Source: Planctomycetaceae bacterium
GTDB lineage: Bacteria; Planctomycetota; Planctomycetia; Planctomycetales; Planctomycetaceae
Length of the DNA stretch: 36,999 nt
Reading direction: 5' to 3'
NCBI GenBank assembly: GCA_018699955.1
Contig: JABISG010000061.1
Coordinates: 1-36,999, forward strand
Below, piece by piece: positions 1 to 7,579 of the stretch. Both the position numbers and the translations under genes were made by a program. The stretch's first letter is position 1; each line of letters opens with the position of its first letter. Under the pieces are notes generated by a model. That model was not told the origin of the DNA and made no database searches. It saw only the letters and a program-made list of their open reading frames with translations.

Positions 1-441
1 AGTCAACGCAACCACCCCCGCCACACCGCGCAGCATGATGAATAATTCTGAGCAAGCGATGATCGCAAAACCGCGATTGGTCGAGATGCCTTGCCATTCG
101 GGGAGAATCGGCCCGAAAATCACGATCGCTAACAACCCGGCCAGCCAGAACGCGCTGAACAGTCCGGCCGCGAGGTTTTGCCGCACAAATGTGGAACGCG
201 CAAGGCTCCAGCGGTGGCGAACGGCGAGGCTCACCGTCACGGCGGCCATCGCGAGAATCACAATCAGACCGAGTTCAATGTGTTTGTCGTCCGGCGTGGG
301 GCGCAGTCCATGCCGCACGATTGCAGCGGCGACGCCGCCGGCCTGACAGAAGATTTCCCATTGCCGCAGTCGCTGTGCGCGCTTCGGAAACAGAGTGTCG
401 GTGTTGGCGATGGTCAGTGCCGGATTTTGATTTTCAATCAT
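1..441 (-). CDS. Partial membrane protein, N-terminal 147 residues, possibly a TrkH-type cation transporter
   Basis: The frame is open from ATG at 441 down to the window edge, so only the N-terminus is present. A charged start (MIENQNPAL...) is followed by a short amphipathic stretch and two clear hydrophobic segments at about residues 55-75 and 92-113. The tail around residues 130-147 (ELFIMLRGVAGVVALT) ends in a hydrophobic Arg-containing stretch. The arrangement is reminiscent of the leader that precedes the first pore unit of planctomycete TrkH-like potassium transporters, but no selectivity-filter motif is visible, so this is a guess. The start lacks a convincing SD; the ATG seven bases further upstream is in another frame and stops after four codons. 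The gene is divergent from the sulfatase. That a gene is present is fairly likely; its function is uncertain. Confidence 0.55.
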   Translation of the reverse strand, partial: MIENQNPALTIANTDTLFPKRAQRLRQWEIFCQAGGVAAAIVRHGLRPTPDDKHIELGLIVILAMAAVTVSLAVRHRWSLARSTFVRQNLAAGLFSAFWLAGLLAIVIFGPILPEWQGISTNRGFAIIACSELFIMLRGVAGVVALT

Positions 442-759
442 CGCACATCCGACGAGACTGTCGCCCGGAAAAGACCAGCGAGAAACCAACACGACGGAAC
501 GGCCTGACTGCCGAACCGCTTGTGTTGTCAACGTGCTGCAGATCGTAATGAATCTCGCTCGGCAGCGACAGGATGCGGATTCTCGCACTCGGTTTTGAGC
601 CGCAGAGGGCCGCTGGGAATTGACTGCGCCAATGGCGCAGATGACAATGAACCGGGAGCCGCGTTCGGTTCCATTCCATCAAACCACCGTCAGAAGTCCA
701 TTGGTTTTCTTGCGCGCCAGAATTGTAGCGCACACGCGAAGGAAAGAAGAGGATTCAGC
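442..759. other. Intergenic region between divergent genes
   Basis: These 318 bases separate the 5' ends of the leftward membrane protein and the rightward sulfatase. The only structure I can support is a sigma-70-like promoter with an embedded palindrome (listed separately at 620-648). Overlapping open frames here have no family resemblance and look like chance frames. Confidence 0.5.
620..648 (+). promoter_or_regulatory. Candidate sigma-70 promoter with embedded palindrome, for the sulfatase
   Basis: TTGACT (620-625) and GACAAT (643-648) are separated by 17 bases, giving five of six and four of six matches to the -35 and -10 consensus. The spacer contains the perfect inverted repeat TGCGCC-AAT-GGCGCA (625-639), which a repressor could occupy. 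Transcription would begin near 655, about 105 bases before the ATG at 760. Prediction by eye only. Confidence 0.45.
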
Positions 760-2190
760 ATGTTTCCGCGTCGCTTACTAAACAGAGTCACGACACTGTC
801 CACAGTTGTCGCCACGGCACTCGTTTCGCTGGGAATCGACTCGCACCCGGTCATCGCAGCCGACGGCAATCGGCCCAACATCATTTACATCATGGCCGAC
901 GACATGGGCTACGGTGACTTGGGCTGCTACGGGCAGAAGCAGATCCAAACGCCGCACCTCGATCGCATGGCCGATGAAGGCGTGCGGTTCACCGATTTCT
1001 ATGCCGGCTCGACCGTCTGTGCACCGTCGCGATGCGTGTTGATGACCGGGCTGAATCTGGGCCATTGTTTCATCCGCGGCAACGGCAAAATCAATCTTCG
1101 GCCCGACGACTTCACCGTCGCCGAGGCTTTGCAGCCGGCTGGTTATCGGTGCGGGTTGATCGGCAAATGGGGCTTGGGACACGAAGACTCAAGCGGACTG
1201 CCGACGCGGCAGGGGTTCGACTACTTTTACGGCTATCTCGATCAACATCACGCGCACAACTACTATCCCACGTTTCTCGTTCGCAACGAAAAACGCGTGC
1301 TGCTGAGAAACGTGGTGCCGAACGAAGGACAATTCGGACAGGGCGTCGCAACGAAAAAGATCGATTACAGCCACGACCTGATTTCCGATGAGGCGCTGCG
1401 GTTCATCGACCGCAACAAGGACGAAAGGTTCTTCCTGTATCTCGCCCTCACCCCGCCGCACGCCAACAACGAAGCCCGCCAGAAAGGCATGGAGATTCCC
1501 GATTACGGCATCTACAAAAACAAGGACTGGCCCGAGCCGCAGAAAGGGACGGCGGCGATGATCAGCCGCGTCGATAGCGACGTCGGTCAGATTCTAGAGC
1601 GGTTGAAAACGCACGGCATCGACGAGAACACCATTGTCTTTTTCACCTCCGACAACGGCCCGCATCGCGAAGGGGGCAACAATCCCGACTTCTTCGACTC
1701 CAACGGCCCGCTCCGCGGCATCAAACGCGCCCTGTATGAAGGCGGCATTCGCGTGCCGATGATCGTCCGCTGGCCGGGACACACCCAACCGGGAACCACA
1801 TCCAATCACGTCGGCTACTTCGGCGACCTGATGGCGACCGTCTGCGAGTTGTCCGAAGTCAAACCGCCCGCCGACCTCGACAGCATCAGTTTCCTGCCGG
1901 CCATTCTGGGGAACACCAAGCAGCAGAAACACGATTTCCTCTACTGGGAATTCTACGAAGGCCGTTCGGCCCAGGCAGTCCGCATGGGCGATTGGAAGGG
2001 CGTCGTCCAACCGTTCGGCGGCGACAACGTCGAACTGTTCAACCTGAAAACCGACCTCGGCGAGCAAACCAACATCGCCGCCGATCACCCGGAAGTCGTC
2101 GCGAAGATCCGAGCTGCGATTAAGAAATCGCATGTGCCTTCGGAGTTGTGGAAGGTGCGCAAGCCGAAGAAGAAGACCAAGAAGAAGTAG
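760..2190 (+). CDS. Secreted arylsulfatase-type sulfatase
   Basis: This 476-residue protein is a formylglycine-dependent sulfatase that would hydrolyse sulfate esters outside the cytoplasm. The signal peptide covers about residues 1-34, ending VIAA. The metal-binding Asp pair follows in NIIYIMADDMGYGD (Asp47, Asp48), and the CAPSR motif at 87-91 supplies the Cys converted to formylglycine. Further family signatures are the GKWGLGH stretch, TSDNGPH and a C-terminal GDWKG. The length fits the family. The start at 760 is preferred because GGAAAGAAGAGGA lies just before it and the signal peptide begins there; the frame is open further upstream to 520. The C-terminus is a run of Lys (KPKKKTKKK). 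Its stop lies only three bases from the stop of the convergent membrane-protein gene. The substrate, probably a sulfated polysaccharide or glycoside, cannot be told, and the maturase is not in the window. Confidence 0.93.
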   Translation: MFPRRLLNRVTTLSTVVATALVSLGIDSHPVIAADGNRPNIIYIMADDMGYGDLGCYGQKQIQTPHLDRMADEGVRFTDFYAGSTVCAPSRCVLMTGLNLGHCFIRGNGKINLRPDDFTVAEALQPAGYRCGLIGKWGLGHEDSSGLPTRQGFDYFYGYLDQHHAHNYYPTFLVRNEKRVLLRNVVPNEGQFGQGVATKKIDYSHDLISDEALRFIDRNKDERFFLYLALTPPHANNEARQKGMEIPDYGIYKNKDWPEPQKGTAAMISRVDSDVGQILERLKTHGIDENTIVFFTSDNGPHREGGNNPDFFDSNGPLRGIKRALYEGGIRVPMIVRWPGHTQPGTTSNHVGYFGDLMATVCELSEVKPPADLDSISFLPAILGNTKQQKHDFLYWEFYEGRSAQAVRMGDWKGVVQPFGGDNVELFNLKTDLGEQTNIAADHPEVVAKIRAAIKKSHVPSELWKVRKPKKKTKKK

Positions 2191-2193
2191 GTC

Positions 2194-2697
2194 TTATTCT
2201 GGATCGGGACGTGGCAGGTGGCTTAGCCATGCTCCCACGAGTAGCGCGGCGAGACCGATGTGTCCGATTCCCAGCGCGCGCTCATTCGTCCACGGAATCA
2301 CGGGAAAAGGCCGTAACGACTCAAAAACATAGGGAGCGATGAGAAGGAACATGCCACCGAAGATGGATGCCAGTCCTGCGATTTTGCGGGGAAGAGAATG
2401 CGGCACCAATCCCTCTTCATTGTCTTCCCACGTGTTGAAATCCTTCTTCACACGGTAGAGTCCTGCGACTATCCCCCAATAGAAAACCACGAGAGCGATG
2501 ATAGGGTTAACCACCAACATCGAAGTCCAGAACACCTGAAGAACTACCGACGGGACGGGGATCGACACTGGGATGGTGCCTGCGGGGACACCGAAATAAC
2601 TGGAGCCAATGAACACGGCATCGATAATTCGCGCAACAATCAGGACGCCTCCGACGACTGTCCATCGTCTTAATTCTCGGCGGAGGCCTTTCGACAT
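2194..2697 (-). CDS. Four-helix membrane protein of unknown function
   Basis: I do not recognise this 167-residue protein. It starts with a basic segment (MSKGLRRELRRW) followed by hydrophobic stretches at about residues 14-36, 50-80 (long enough for one long or two short helices), 103-122 and 140-160, with a charged loop (KKDFNTWEDNEEG) after the second. The ATG at 2697 is chosen over 2730 because CAGGAG stands seven bases ahead of it. It lies downstream of the PNPOx-like gene on the same strand, but a strong terminator separates the two, so it probably has its own promoter. It converges with the sulfatase, with three bases between the two stop codons. Confidence 0.7.
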   Translation of the reverse strand: MSKGLRRELRRWTVVGGVLIVARIIDAVFIGSSYFGVPAGTIPVSIPVPSVVLQVFWTSMLVVNPIIALVVFYWGIVAGLYRVKKDFNTWEDNEEGLVPHSLPRKIAGLASIFGGMFLLIAPYVFESLRPFPVIPWTNERALGIGHIGLAALLVGAWLSHLPRPDPE

Positions 2698-2760
2698 TAC
2701 CAACTCCTGACCGATTGTGTTTGCGTTCACCCTCTTGTGGGCTTTGCTTCCCGCTCCGCG

Positions 2761-2780
2761 AAAAACCGCATGAATGCGGT
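2761..2780 (-). terminator. Rho-independent terminator after the PNPOx-like gene
   Basis: On the minus strand a perfect seven-base-pair stem (ACCGCAT...ATGCGGT) with a two-base centre is followed at once by five T residues. It sits ten bases beyond the stop codon of the leftward gene at 2791-3237, the right place for a classical intrinsic terminator. Confidence 0.7.
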
Positions 2781-2790
2781 CACTACGAAC

Positions 2791-3237
2791 CTACGCAATC
2801 GGCACTTCGTAGTATTCCAACGCCCATTCCTGCATGTAGCGGACGCGGTTGGGGACGATGCGGTAGACGATGAGTTGGGGGTTGTCCAAGCTGCCGAGGA
2901 ACTGCTGCATGAGCGGGTTGGCGCTCCAGATTTCTTCGAGCAGCGGGCGTTCGCTGAGGATCTCGGCCGTGCCGGTGATGCGGACCTGATTGTGTTTGTC
3001 GTCGAGATAGCACAGCTCGACCTTGGGATTGGCCGCAATCTCCTGCGTCTTGTGATAGCTCCGCAGGTTGGCGACGTAGACGGTGAACCCGTCGGTCCGC
3101 ACCGGCGAAACGGGCCGCAACCGGGGTTGATCGCCATCGATTGAAGCAAGTTGCGGAAAGCGGTCGGCGGCGATGACGGCAGCGGCCAACGTTGTCAATT
3201 CCTGTGGATCAATCGATTGGGGGGTTGGTTTGGTCAT
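2791..3237 (-). CDS. Pyridoxamine 5'-phosphate oxidase-like flavoprotein (general stress protein 26 type)
   Basis: The 148-residue product has the split-barrel layout of the PNPOx-like superfamily: RLRPVSPVRTDGFTVYVAN in the first strands, then the HKTQEIAANPKVELCYLDDK segment typical of the stress-protein branch, a strand with VRITGTAEI, and a C-terminal Tyr-rich strand. Such proteins bind FMN, F420 or heme and often act on unknown redox substrates; this is not the biosynthetic PdxH, which is longer and has its own signature. No SD precedes the ATG at 3237. It is divergent from rmuC, and a 31-bp palindrome lies between the two. It is followed by an intrinsic terminator. The family is fairly sure, the cofactor and substrate are unknown. 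Confidence 0.85.
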   Translation of the reverse strand: MTKPTPQSIDPQELTTLAAAVIAADRFPQLASIDGDQPRLRPVSPVRTDGFTVYVANLRSYHKTQEIAANPKVELCYLDDKHNQVRITGTAEILSERPLLEEIWSANPLMQQFLGSLDNPQLIVYRIVPNRVRYMQEWALEYYEVPIA

Positions 3238-3268
3238 GCTTGTATTAAACGGAATCGAGCACCGTTCA

Positions 3269-3299
3269 GAAACCCGGTTTTTTCAAAAAACCGGGTTTC
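3269..3299. repeat. Dispersed 31-bp palindrome, copy 1
   Basis: A perfect inverted repeat with 15-base arms (GAAACCCGGTTTTTT and its complement) around a single central C. Close relatives lie at 11702-11732 and 14645-14677. It sits between the 5' ends of two divergent genes, so it is not placed as a terminator. The T and A runs are inside the stem, the reverse of an intrinsic terminator. Confidence 0.85.
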
Positions 3300-3452
3300 C
3301 TGGTTCACATGTTGAAAGAACGACCCGGTCCGCGCGCAACGGCTGCGAAGGTGGTTATGATTTGCTAACATCTGTGCAGGAGCGTCTCGACGAGAGAAAG
3401 TTGGTTGCTGGCAGTCGAAGGACGCATCGTCTGGAAAACGGGAGTATCAAAA

Positions 3453-4844
3453 ATGGATTCGATCATACCTCTTGTCACATTTCTGCTGGGAATCGCTGCA
3501 GGCGGGGGTGCCGTGTGGTTTTGGAGTAAGGACCGCATCGATCGCGCCGGCGAAAATGGAAAACGCGAGTCCGAGACGGACTTGGCAACGCTGCAAGAGC
3601 GATTGACTGGCCGGGATGCGTCCATCGACGAAATGCAGGTCAAGCTGAATTCACTTCAGAGTGGTTTTGACGCAGCAAGCTCCGAGACGTCATCGTTGAA
3701 ACAAGAAATTGCTCGGCTGCAGACATCATTGGAGAAGGAACGAAAACAAAGTCAGGAAAAAATCGAACTACTTGAGGATGCAGAGACAAGACTCTCCGAG
3801 AAGTTCAAGAACCTCGCCGGCGATGCACTGAAGTCGAACAACGATTCTTTTCTCGCACTGGCGAAGACGAAATTCAAGCCCATCGAAAAGTCGATTGAAG
3901 AATTCGACGATAGCGTCAAGAAACTGGAGAAGGACCGCGAAGGTGCGTATAAGGGGCTCAGGACGCAGGTGGAAGGACTCGACGAGGCGCAGCGGAAATT
4001 GAATAAAGAGACTGCAAACCTTGTCGGCGCGCTTCGATCACCGAACGTTGGTGGTCAGTGGGGAGAAATTCAGTTGCGACGTGTGGTGGAACTGGCGGGG
4101 ATGCTGAACCACTGTGACTTTCACGAACAACAGTCGCAAGAGACCGACGGAAAAGGGGTTCGACCGGATCTTGTCATCCAATTGGCTGGCAAAAGGAATG
4201 TGGTCGTGGACTCGAAAGTTTCACTATCGTCGTATCTCGAAGCATGCGATGCGACGGACGAAATTACCCGAACCACAAAGCTCGCCGACCACGCGAAAAG
4301 CGTTCGCTCGCACATTCGACAGTTGGGACAAAAGGCATATTTCGAACACTTCGACCGCTCACCGGAATTCGTCGTGCTGTTTATCGCGAATGAGGCGTCG
4401 TACAGCGCAGCACTAGAGCAAGACCCAAGCTTGCTCGAAGAAGGACCTGAGAAAGGCGTCATTATTGCAACGCCGACAACTCTCATCGCACTATTGCGCA
4501 CCGTGGCATACGGTTGGCGAGAAGAACAGTTGGCACAGAACGCCAAAGAGATCAGTGATCTTGGCAAGGAACTTTACAAGCGGATTGCCACTGTAGGTGA
4601 GCATGTTGGGAAACTTGGTAAGAGTCTCTCTGGGGCAAATGATGCCTACAACAAATTCGTCGGCTCATTTGAAACACGTGTCTTGGTCACCGCGAGAAAA
4701 TTCTCTGAGTTACAAGCGGATGCACATGGTGTTGAGATCGAGCCGATTGAACCGATCGACTCAGTTCCTCGGAAGATTCAATCTCACGAACTCAAGCCAA
4801 AATCTTTTGAGCGGATCGAAAGCAAGAATATCCCTATTGCTTGA
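3453..4844 (+). CDS. rmuC: DNA recombination protein RmuC
   Basis: This 463-residue protein matches the RmuC family: an N-terminal membrane anchor (residues 5-24, PLVTFLLGIAAGGGAVWFW), a long coiled coil to about residue 190, then the nuclease-like RmuC domain with LVGALRSPNVGGQWGEIQL, GKGVRPDLVIQL, VVDSKVSL and the VIIATPTTLIALLRTVAYGW stretch. RmuC restrains inverted-repeat-associated rearrangements and is predicted to be related to restriction-type nucleases. The start at 3453 is chosen because GGAG lies about nine bases upstream and the membrane helix follows directly; the open frame extends back to 3405. The gene stands alone, divergent from the PNPOx-like gene. A palindrome of the kind RmuC is linked to lies 154 bases upstream, which may be coincidence. 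Confidence 0.94.
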   Translation: MDSIIPLVTFLLGIAAGGGAVWFWSKDRIDRAGENGKRESETDLATLQERLTGRDASIDEMQVKLNSLQSGFDAASSETSSLKQEIARLQTSLEKERKQSQEKIELLEDAETRLSEKFKNLAGDALKSNNDSFLALAKTKFKPIEKSIEEFDDSVKKLEKDREGAYKGLRTQVEGLDEAQRKLNKETANLVGALRSPNVGGQWGEIQLRRVVELAGMLNHCDFHEQQSQETDGKGVRPDLVIQLAGKRNVVVDSKVSLSSYLEACDATDEITRTTKLADHAKSVRSHIRQLGQKAYFEHFDRSPEFVVLFIANEASYSAALEQDPSLLEEGPEKGVIIATPTTLIALLRTVAYGWREEQLAQNAKEISDLGKELYKRIATVGEHVGKLGKSLSGANDAYNKFVGSFETRVLVTARKFSELQADAHGVEIEPIEPIDSVPRKIQSHELKPKSFERIESKNIPIA

Positions 4845-4860
4845 AACGAATCGGCAAACT

Positions 4861-4903
4861 GCGTTCGGGGCGGGATGCTAACCGATTAACTTGCCCCGCA
4901 CGC
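4861..4903 (+). terminator. Possible stem-loop after rmuC
   Basis: GCG-tt-CGGGGC pairs with GCCCCG-ca-CGC across a loop of about 21 bases, starting 16 bases past the rmuC stop. There is no T run, so it may be a Rho-assisted or merely structural hairpin. Confidence 0.3.
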
Positions 4904-4979
4904 CGATTGAACTCGACGCCATCGCCGGGAACATCTATCTTTCCAACGGAATTGATGTCCCACGGAAGGAATGGCGGCG

Positions 4980-6971
4980 ATGGCAACGGTGGCAGATGAG
5001 TTGACGGCGGCGTTGGCGCTGCATCGGCAGGGGGAACGCGGGCAGGCCGAACGTGGATACCGGCGCGTGTTGCGGATCGATCCCCAGCACGCCGATGCGC
5101 TGCATCTGTTGGGTGTCATCGCGCAGCAAAACGGCGATGCACAGCAGGCGGTTGAACACATTTCGAGGGCGATCGCCGTCCAGCCGCGATCGGCCGTCTT
5201 TCATAACAATCTCGGCGCGGCATTGCTCGATCGGGGGCAATCGGAAAACGCGGCCGGAAGTTTTCGCCGGGCGCTGGCGCTGCAGCCCAACTATCTGGAT
5301 GCCCTGTTGAATCTGGCCCGTGCCTCAAGTCAGGCGGGCGAGTTGGCGATCGCGGTTGATTATTGGCAGCGATCACTGCGACTGCAGCCGCACAATGCCG
5401 ACATTCATTTGAAAGTCGCCGACGGACTGCAATCGCTCGGCCGGCTACCTGATGCGATGAAACATTACGACCGCGCGTTAAAGTTGAACCCTGACCGCAG
5501 CGAGGCGCACAACAATCGTGGTGTCGCGTTGTTGAATCTCGGCGACTGTGGCGAGGCGATTGCATCATTCGAGCGTGCGGTTGCGATTAATCCTGCGTAT
5601 GTCGATGCATTGAGGAATCTCGGGGTCGCCAATTTTCAGCAGGGAAATGCGGACGAAGCCGTCGCCGCCTACCAGCGCGTCATTGGTCTCAGTCCAGCTG
5701 ATGTTACCGCGTTAACCGGGCTGGGAGATGCGCTGAAGTTGCTGGGCCAACTCGATGCGGCCGCGATAGCGTATCGCTCAGCAATTGGCATCGACGGGGC
5801 GTCTTCACCGTTGCATGACAAATTGGGGCTGTGCCTGCACGAATGCGGTCAAACAGACGAAGCGATCAACGGTTTTCGTCGGGCCGTCGGGTGTGATTCC
5901 AGTTGCGCGGATGGTCACGGAAATCTGGGAGCCGCTCTGCTGGCGAAGGGCCGCATTGATGACGCACTCGGATCTCTGGAGCAAGCGCTCGCTATCGATC
6001 CCGGCTATGTTGATGCCCGCTTCAACCGGGGGTTAGCGCGGCTGCTTACTGGCGATTGGGAACGGGGATGGGCCGACTATGAATGCCGTCGGCAATTAAG
6101 CCGCATCAATGTTCGCGATTTCCCACAGCCACTGTGGGACGGTTCTCCGTTGAATGGGCGGACAATTCTGCTGCATGCCGAACAGGGACTGGGCGACACG
6201 TTGCAGTTCGTTCGCTATGTCTCACTCGTGCGGCAACAGGTGCATCAATTGGGCGGACGGGTGCTGTTGCTGGCGCCGAAACCGTTGTTGCCGCTGTTGA
6301 AGTTAGCCGACGGTTTCGATCAAATCGCCTCTGATGTCGAAAACCTTCCGCTGTTCGATGTGCATGCCCCATTGTTGAGTTTGCCGGGAATTCTTTGCAC
6401 CACGCTCGAAAGCGTTCCGGCCGACGTCCCGTACCTTGCTGCGAATACGGAACTCACGGCCCTCTGGGAAGAGCGTTTGCAAGACGCCCGTGGGTTGCGT
6501 GTCGGTATCAACTGGCAGGGCGATCCGAACAATCACATGGATCGCACCCGGTCGATTCCGTTGATGCAATTCGCACCGCTGGCCGACGTCGCCGACGTAA
6601 GTTTGATCAGCCTGCAGAAGGGGCCGGGATCAGAACAATTGTCGGCGATAGCTTCGCAGTTCGATGTCGTTCACCTGGGTAACGACGTGGACGAGACAGC
6701 CGGTGCCTTCATGGACACGGCCGCCATCATGCAATCGCTCGATCTGGTGATCACGTCGGACACGTCGATTGCGCATCTGGCCGGCGGGTTAGGTGTGCCG
6801 GTGTGGGTTGCGCTTTCGTTCGTGCCGGAATGGCGTTGGCTTCGCGATCGCGACGATTCGCCCTGGTATCCAACCGTGCGACTGTTCCGTCAGCCGCAAC
6901 CGGGCGATTGGCCCGGGTTGTTTGCCGATATGCAGAGTGCACTCTCGCGACAATCATCCGTCTCGAAATGA
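4980..6971 (+). CDS. TPR protein with C-terminal GT-B glycosyltransferase-like domain
   Basis: This 663-residue protein begins with about ten tetratricopeptide repeats (roughly residues 5-345; recurrent patterns such as AHNNRGVALLNLGDCGEAIASFERAV). A GT-B-like domain follows: TILLHAEQGLGDTLQFVRY near residue 400 is the usual sugar-nucleotide transferase entry motif of TPR-linked family-9/41-like enzymes, and ITSDTSIAHLAGGLGVPVWV near residue 590 matches the C-terminal nucleotide-binding half. It has no signal peptide and is probably cytoplasmic. Its likely role is glycosylation of protein or cell-surface partners held by the repeats. The ATG at 4980 is preferred over 4971 because GGAAGGA (4964-4970) abuts 4971 but is nine bases from 4980. 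It converges with the lipoprotein gene. Domain calls are firm; donor and acceptor are unknown. Confidence 0.88.
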   Translation: MATVADELTAALALHRQGERGQAERGYRRVLRIDPQHADALHLLGVIAQQNGDAQQAVEHISRAIAVQPRSAVFHNNLGAALLDRGQSENAAGSFRRALALQPNYLDALLNLARASSQAGELAIAVDYWQRSLRLQPHNADIHLKVADGLQSLGRLPDAMKHYDRALKLNPDRSEAHNNRGVALLNLGDCGEAIASFERAVAINPAYVDALRNLGVANFQQGNADEAVAAYQRVIGLSPADVTALTGLGDALKLLGQLDAAAIAYRSAIGIDGASSPLHDKLGLCLHECGQTDEAINGFRRAVGCDSSCADGHGNLGAALLAKGRIDDALGSLEQALAIDPGYVDARFNRGLARLLTGDWERGWADYECRRQLSRINVRDFPQPLWDGSPLNGRTILLHAEQGLGDTLQFVRYVSLVRQQVHQLGGRVLLLAPKPLLPLLKLADGFDQIASDVENLPLFDVHAPLLSLPGILCTTLESVPADVPYLAANTELTALWEERLQDARGLRVGINWQGDPNNHMDRTRSIPLMQFAPLADVADVSLISLQKGPGSEQLSAIASQFDVVHLGNDVDETAGAFMDTAAIMQSLDLVITSDTSIAHLAGGLGVPVWVALSFVPEWRWLRDRDDSPWYPTVRLFRQPQPGDWPGLFADMQSALSRQSSVSK

Positions 6972-6994
6972 CCGAAGGACGGACGGTTGGCGTG

Positions 6995-7013
6995 CCGACA
7001 CCGCCGGTGTCGG
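6995..7013. terminator. Hairpin between convergent genes
   Basis: A perfect eight-base-pair stem (CCGACACC / GGTGTCGG) with a GCC loop lies between the stops of the TPR-glycosyltransferase and the convergent lipoprotein gene. It lacks a long T run on either strand (TAAATTA follows on the plus strand). Position suggests a shared two-way terminator. Confidence 0.5.
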
Positions 7014-7032
7014 TAAATTAGCGGCATTTGGA

Positions 7033-7383
7033 TCAGTAAGCTCGCGAGCCACTTCCACCGGGTTGAGGTCGCGACGGTCCAGCTGCCCGTTGTGCCTGTT
7101 TTTTTACCGGTGCGCGGCCAGCCGGAAGATGGCTGATCGACGTTCCGCCCAACCGAGAAGCCTCGACTGAGTTGTAGAATGATTCTTCGAGTCGATCCTC
7201 TGCATTCTCCGAATGCGACACCGTTTTTGTCGTCGATTTCTCGGCGACCGCTGCCGGTTTTCCGAACATCGCTTTCGGATTTCCGAACATGGCAAACCGG
7301 GAACCGCTCTGGCATCCGGCAACGCCGATCACCGTGAACGCTGCAATCGCCAAACACAACGTCAATTGCCCAAACTTCTTCAT
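7033..7383 (-). CDS. Small lipoprotein, unknown function
   Basis: The 116-residue product begins MKKFGQLTLCLAIAAF and reaches a lipobox VAGC, with Cys24 the predicted lipidated residue, so it is probably anchored to a membrane after signal peptidase II cleavage. The mature part is short, Ser/Ala/Pro-rich and basic towards the C-terminus (APVKKQAQRAAGPSRPQPGG), with a near-repeat of AMFG (FAMFGNPK, KAMFGKP). GGAGGG precedes the ATG at 7383 by about seven bases. I recognise no domain. The secreted Gly/Tyr-rich TPR gene lies upstream on the same strand with about 200 bases between them, so shared transcription is possible but unproven. Confidence 0.75.
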   Translation of the reverse strand: MKKFGQLTLCLAIAAFTVIGVAGCQSGSRFAMFGNPKAMFGKPAAVAEKSTTKTVSHSENAEDRLEESFYNSVEASRLGGTSISHLPAGRAPVKKQAQRAAGPSRPQPGGSGSRAY

Positions 7384-7579
7384 TTCTACCCTCCCTGCAT
7401 AAAGGACAGGAGTCCGTGTCTACAACATATATCGACACAGGGAGGCAGCGCACTTTGTGAAACCGGTCACAATTGACGGGACGATCACCCCACCAGTTGG
7501 CGACCCAGTTGCCCCAAACGACGTATTTATCCGTCACGCTCGCGGGCCGTGTCCACGACGCGGGACGATTGCCGACAAA
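7384..7579. other. Intergenic region upstream of the lipoprotein gene
   Basis: About 196 bases without a gene. It contains a short inverted repeat GTGTC...GACAC (around 7413-7435) with an AT-rich centre that could be an operator or leader hairpin. I see no convincing -35 and -10 pair. Confidence 0.3.

Noticed and set aside
3269..3299. Palindrome as an intrinsic terminator
   Set aside because: It lies upstream of both neighbouring genes, and the T run is inside the stem and not after it.
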